Part shown: one piece after another, positions 62,579-64,000 of the stretch | Numbering within the stretch: the first letter of the stretch is position 1 | Layout of the letters: each line of letters begins with the position of its first letter | Assembly: GCA_948099385.1 (NCBI GenBank) | Contig: CANUEZ040000167.1 | Span: forward strand, 4,439,001 to 4,503,000 | Length of the DNA: 64,000 nt | Origin: Fasciola hepatica | Taxonomy: Eukaryota; Platyhelminthes; Trematoda; Plagiorchiida; Fasciolidae | Direction of reading: 5' to 3' | Translations under genes and position numbers: made by a program | Notes under the pieces: generated by a model | The model's input: only the letters and a program-made list of their open reading frames with translations | What the model was told of the DNA's origin: nothing | The model's database searches: none

Positions 62579-63300
62579 TTAGTGCGCTGTCCTACCGTCG
62601 TTGGAATACCAGGTCAGCAGATGACTTTTTGGATGCTGGAAGCGGGTAAAGGTAACAACCAGTCGACTGAGGTCTGCAAACGTGACCAGGCGGTCGCCAT
62701 TTTCGGATCTTTCGCCGAGGCTAAATTTCCCCAGTACATGTTGAGTATACTCGTCTGTTGGTCCCGAGCGGGCGTTCCAATCTCCTGCAATTAGCGGAAT
62801 ATCTCGACTGGGAACCCGGTTGACTGAATTCTGAAGTTCGCTGTAGAAGACATCTTTAGTGGTTGGCTCCGCATGTAGCTTTGGGGCGTACACTGTAATC
62901 ACAGTCACGCTTAACGGAGTTCTCCTGAACTGTGTAACGGCAATTCTCGGAGAGACTACTTCCCGAGAGATCAGGGCGTTGTGTGCTCGACTGTTCATTG
63001 CGATCGCAACTCCATGAAGCCCAGAATTGTCTGCTGGCTCATTGTGGTAAATTCAGTAGGATGCGTCCGTTTGGGGTACTTGAATATGCCGGCTGCCGGA
63101 TTTAGGTAGGCTTACTTTCGATAGACAAGCTACGTTAATTCCGCAGTCGTGGAGTGTGCGCATGGTAATACACTGGCTACCTGCATCTAGAAGAGTTCTC
63201 ACGTTCCAGCAGGCTACGTGGACTGGTGACCTTGTGTTCATGTGTGGGCTCCCAGCTCGTGTTTGGGTCACCCCGGCCGATAGAGGAGCACAGGGCGAGT
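62579..63300 (-). pseudogene. RTE3 copy 2 APE-type endonuclease
   Basis: The frame 63053-63532 includes VACWNVRTLLDAGSQCITMR and CGINVACLSKVSLPKSGSRH (catalytic Glu of SEV changed to Lys). After a break near 63040 the frame 62579-62998 gives NSRAHNALISREVVSPRIAV, LSVTVITVYAPKLHAEPTTK, IPLIAGDWNARSG (about 62760-62796, intact), ENGDRLVTFADLSRLVVTFT and TRFQHPKSHLLTWYSNDGR, then a stop before the final SDH motif. Confidence 0.8.
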
Positions 63301-63750
63301 CGCTTACCGGAGACGCCGTAGCATGATCAGAGCTAATTATAGAGACAAAATCCATGAAGAGACTTGAGGATTTGGTACGAAGTGGCGTCCCCAGCGCCAC
63401 TTGGCTTTTGTTCGAGGTTGCACCTCTCGCCCATGCACAGCCAAATGCACCTGCCAGGCAACAGGAAGATTTTTGTGTTGTGAGCCGGTGGCCGATCGAG
63501 CGAATCACGCCTTTTGGATAGTGGTCTACCAATCCGGGGTACCCAAGGCGTCCGAGTGATCGTCGTGCATGGTTTCCGGTGGCTCTCTAGGAGTTCGTTC
63601 GCCATTCGATAGAGGTTACCTAGACTCATGGGTCCATGCAACTCTGTTGATTGGACGTATTTCCTTGGTAGCCGTTGGATCTAACAGATCTCATCCGCCT
63701 ACGCAGGAGGTTCCATCTTTGCATGCTGGGCGCCGTCTCACCGAGGTTTT

Positions 63751-64000
63751 TAGGCCTTAGTTACCCTCCACCTGGTTTGCCCCGCCTGTCAAGCGGTTTT
63801 CCGGGGTGTGGCTGCTGATGCATGCTTCAGCTTCGTGGAGCCACAGGTGAGAGTTGGGTAAATGATGATGAATACCCCAGAGGGTATGAGTCTACCAAAT
63901 GAGAGGTGCTACTCTTCTCAGATACCCCATACACATGGTTCTGGCAGCCCCAGGAGGAAAATCGTTTGAGGTCGGAGTCTAAAGATACACTAACTGCACT
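63751..64000. other. Unassigned window end, possibly RTE3 leader
   Basis: No frame or motif recognised. GATGATGAATACC near 63865 resembles the GAT tails of RTE elements. It could be leader of RTE3 copy 2 or the tail of another element. Confidence 0.3.

Larger units (their letters stand above)
60240..63750 (-). mobile_element. RTE3 copy 2, nearly full length (minus strand)
   Basis: About 3.5 kb: leader (63750-63300), endonuclease (63300-62579), linker (62566-61765), RT (61780-60877), thumb and tail (60941-60386), 3' end near 60240 with the CTCCTGCGAGAGG word. The most complete RTE3 in the window. Shorter relatives: 30965-33590, 49556-50540 and 26050-26345. Confidence 0.85.

Noticed and set aside
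1..64000. CRISPR arrays, bacterial operons, integrated DNA virus, rRNA genes
   Set aside because: No short regularly spaced repeats, no operon-like gene packing, no capsid or viral polymerase genes beyond retroelement RT, and no rRNA motifs found on either strand.

Overview
This is eukaryotic DNA, most likely from a platyhelminth and probably a digenean trematode. I infer this from the reverse transcriptase (RT) families, the long (TA)n microsatellites, the lack of compact operons and two spliced-looking exons. RTE, CR1 and Jockey-like non-LTR elements and Gypsy LTR elements with these signatures are typical of trematode genomes. That placement is recognition from memory, not a search.

The window is a graveyard of nested transposable elements. 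I see almost no host coding sequence and no bacterial, viral or CRISPR locus. Layout: 1-2.7 kb holds two CR1-like fragments, one split by a 373-bp insert with a 7-bp duplication. 2.7-6 kb holds unassigned sequence and RTE scraps. 6.23-6.88 kb is a complete 651-bp non-coding LTR element (TRIM-like) with identical 167-bp LTRs. 7.2-10.0 kb is a Gypsy integrase split by a 2.08-kb CR1-like element flanked by 97-bp direct repeats. 10-14.3 kb holds RTE, CR1 and Gypsy remnants. 14.3-17.5 kb is RTE1 copy 1. 17.7-24.3 kb is a CsRn1-like Gypsy element on the minus strand, split by a 3.8-kb RTE2 element with a 7-bp duplication. 23.1-25.5 kb is an exact 1202-bp tandem duplication made of RTE2 3' end plus Gypsy sequence. 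25.5-30.8 kb holds SINE-like repeats, (TA)n tracts, a candidate host exon and RTE pieces.

31-39.6 kb holds an RTE3 copy (minus), an RTE endonuclease piece, RTE1 copy 2 (plus), a 5' RTE2 piece embedded in RTE1 sequence, and RTE1 copy 3 (minus) in inverted orientation. 39.6-46.8 kb is the least repeat-rich part and carries one convincing host exon, the C-terminal exon of a TOX-like HMG-box protein (minus, 42735-43097). 46.8-50.5 kb holds SINEs, a Jockey-like RT piece and an RTE3 piece. 50.5-53.9 kb is an RTE element split by a 1.4-kb long-inverted-repeat (foldback-type) element with about 20-bp subterminal repeats. 54.6-55.3 kb is a Jockey-like endonuclease. 55.4-59.2 kb is RTE2 copy 2 (minus). 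59.2-59.9 kb is Jockey-like RT. 60.2-63.8 kb is a nearly full-length RTE3 (minus).

Nearly every element is inactivated. The most informative signals are structural: nested target-site duplications, stops shared by separate copies (including TAG at the catalytic Tyr of the YADD box in both RTE2 copies), conversion-like identity patches between RTE1 and RTE2, a tandem duplication matching unequal recombination between RTE 3' ends, the TRIM-like element, and the foldback element.
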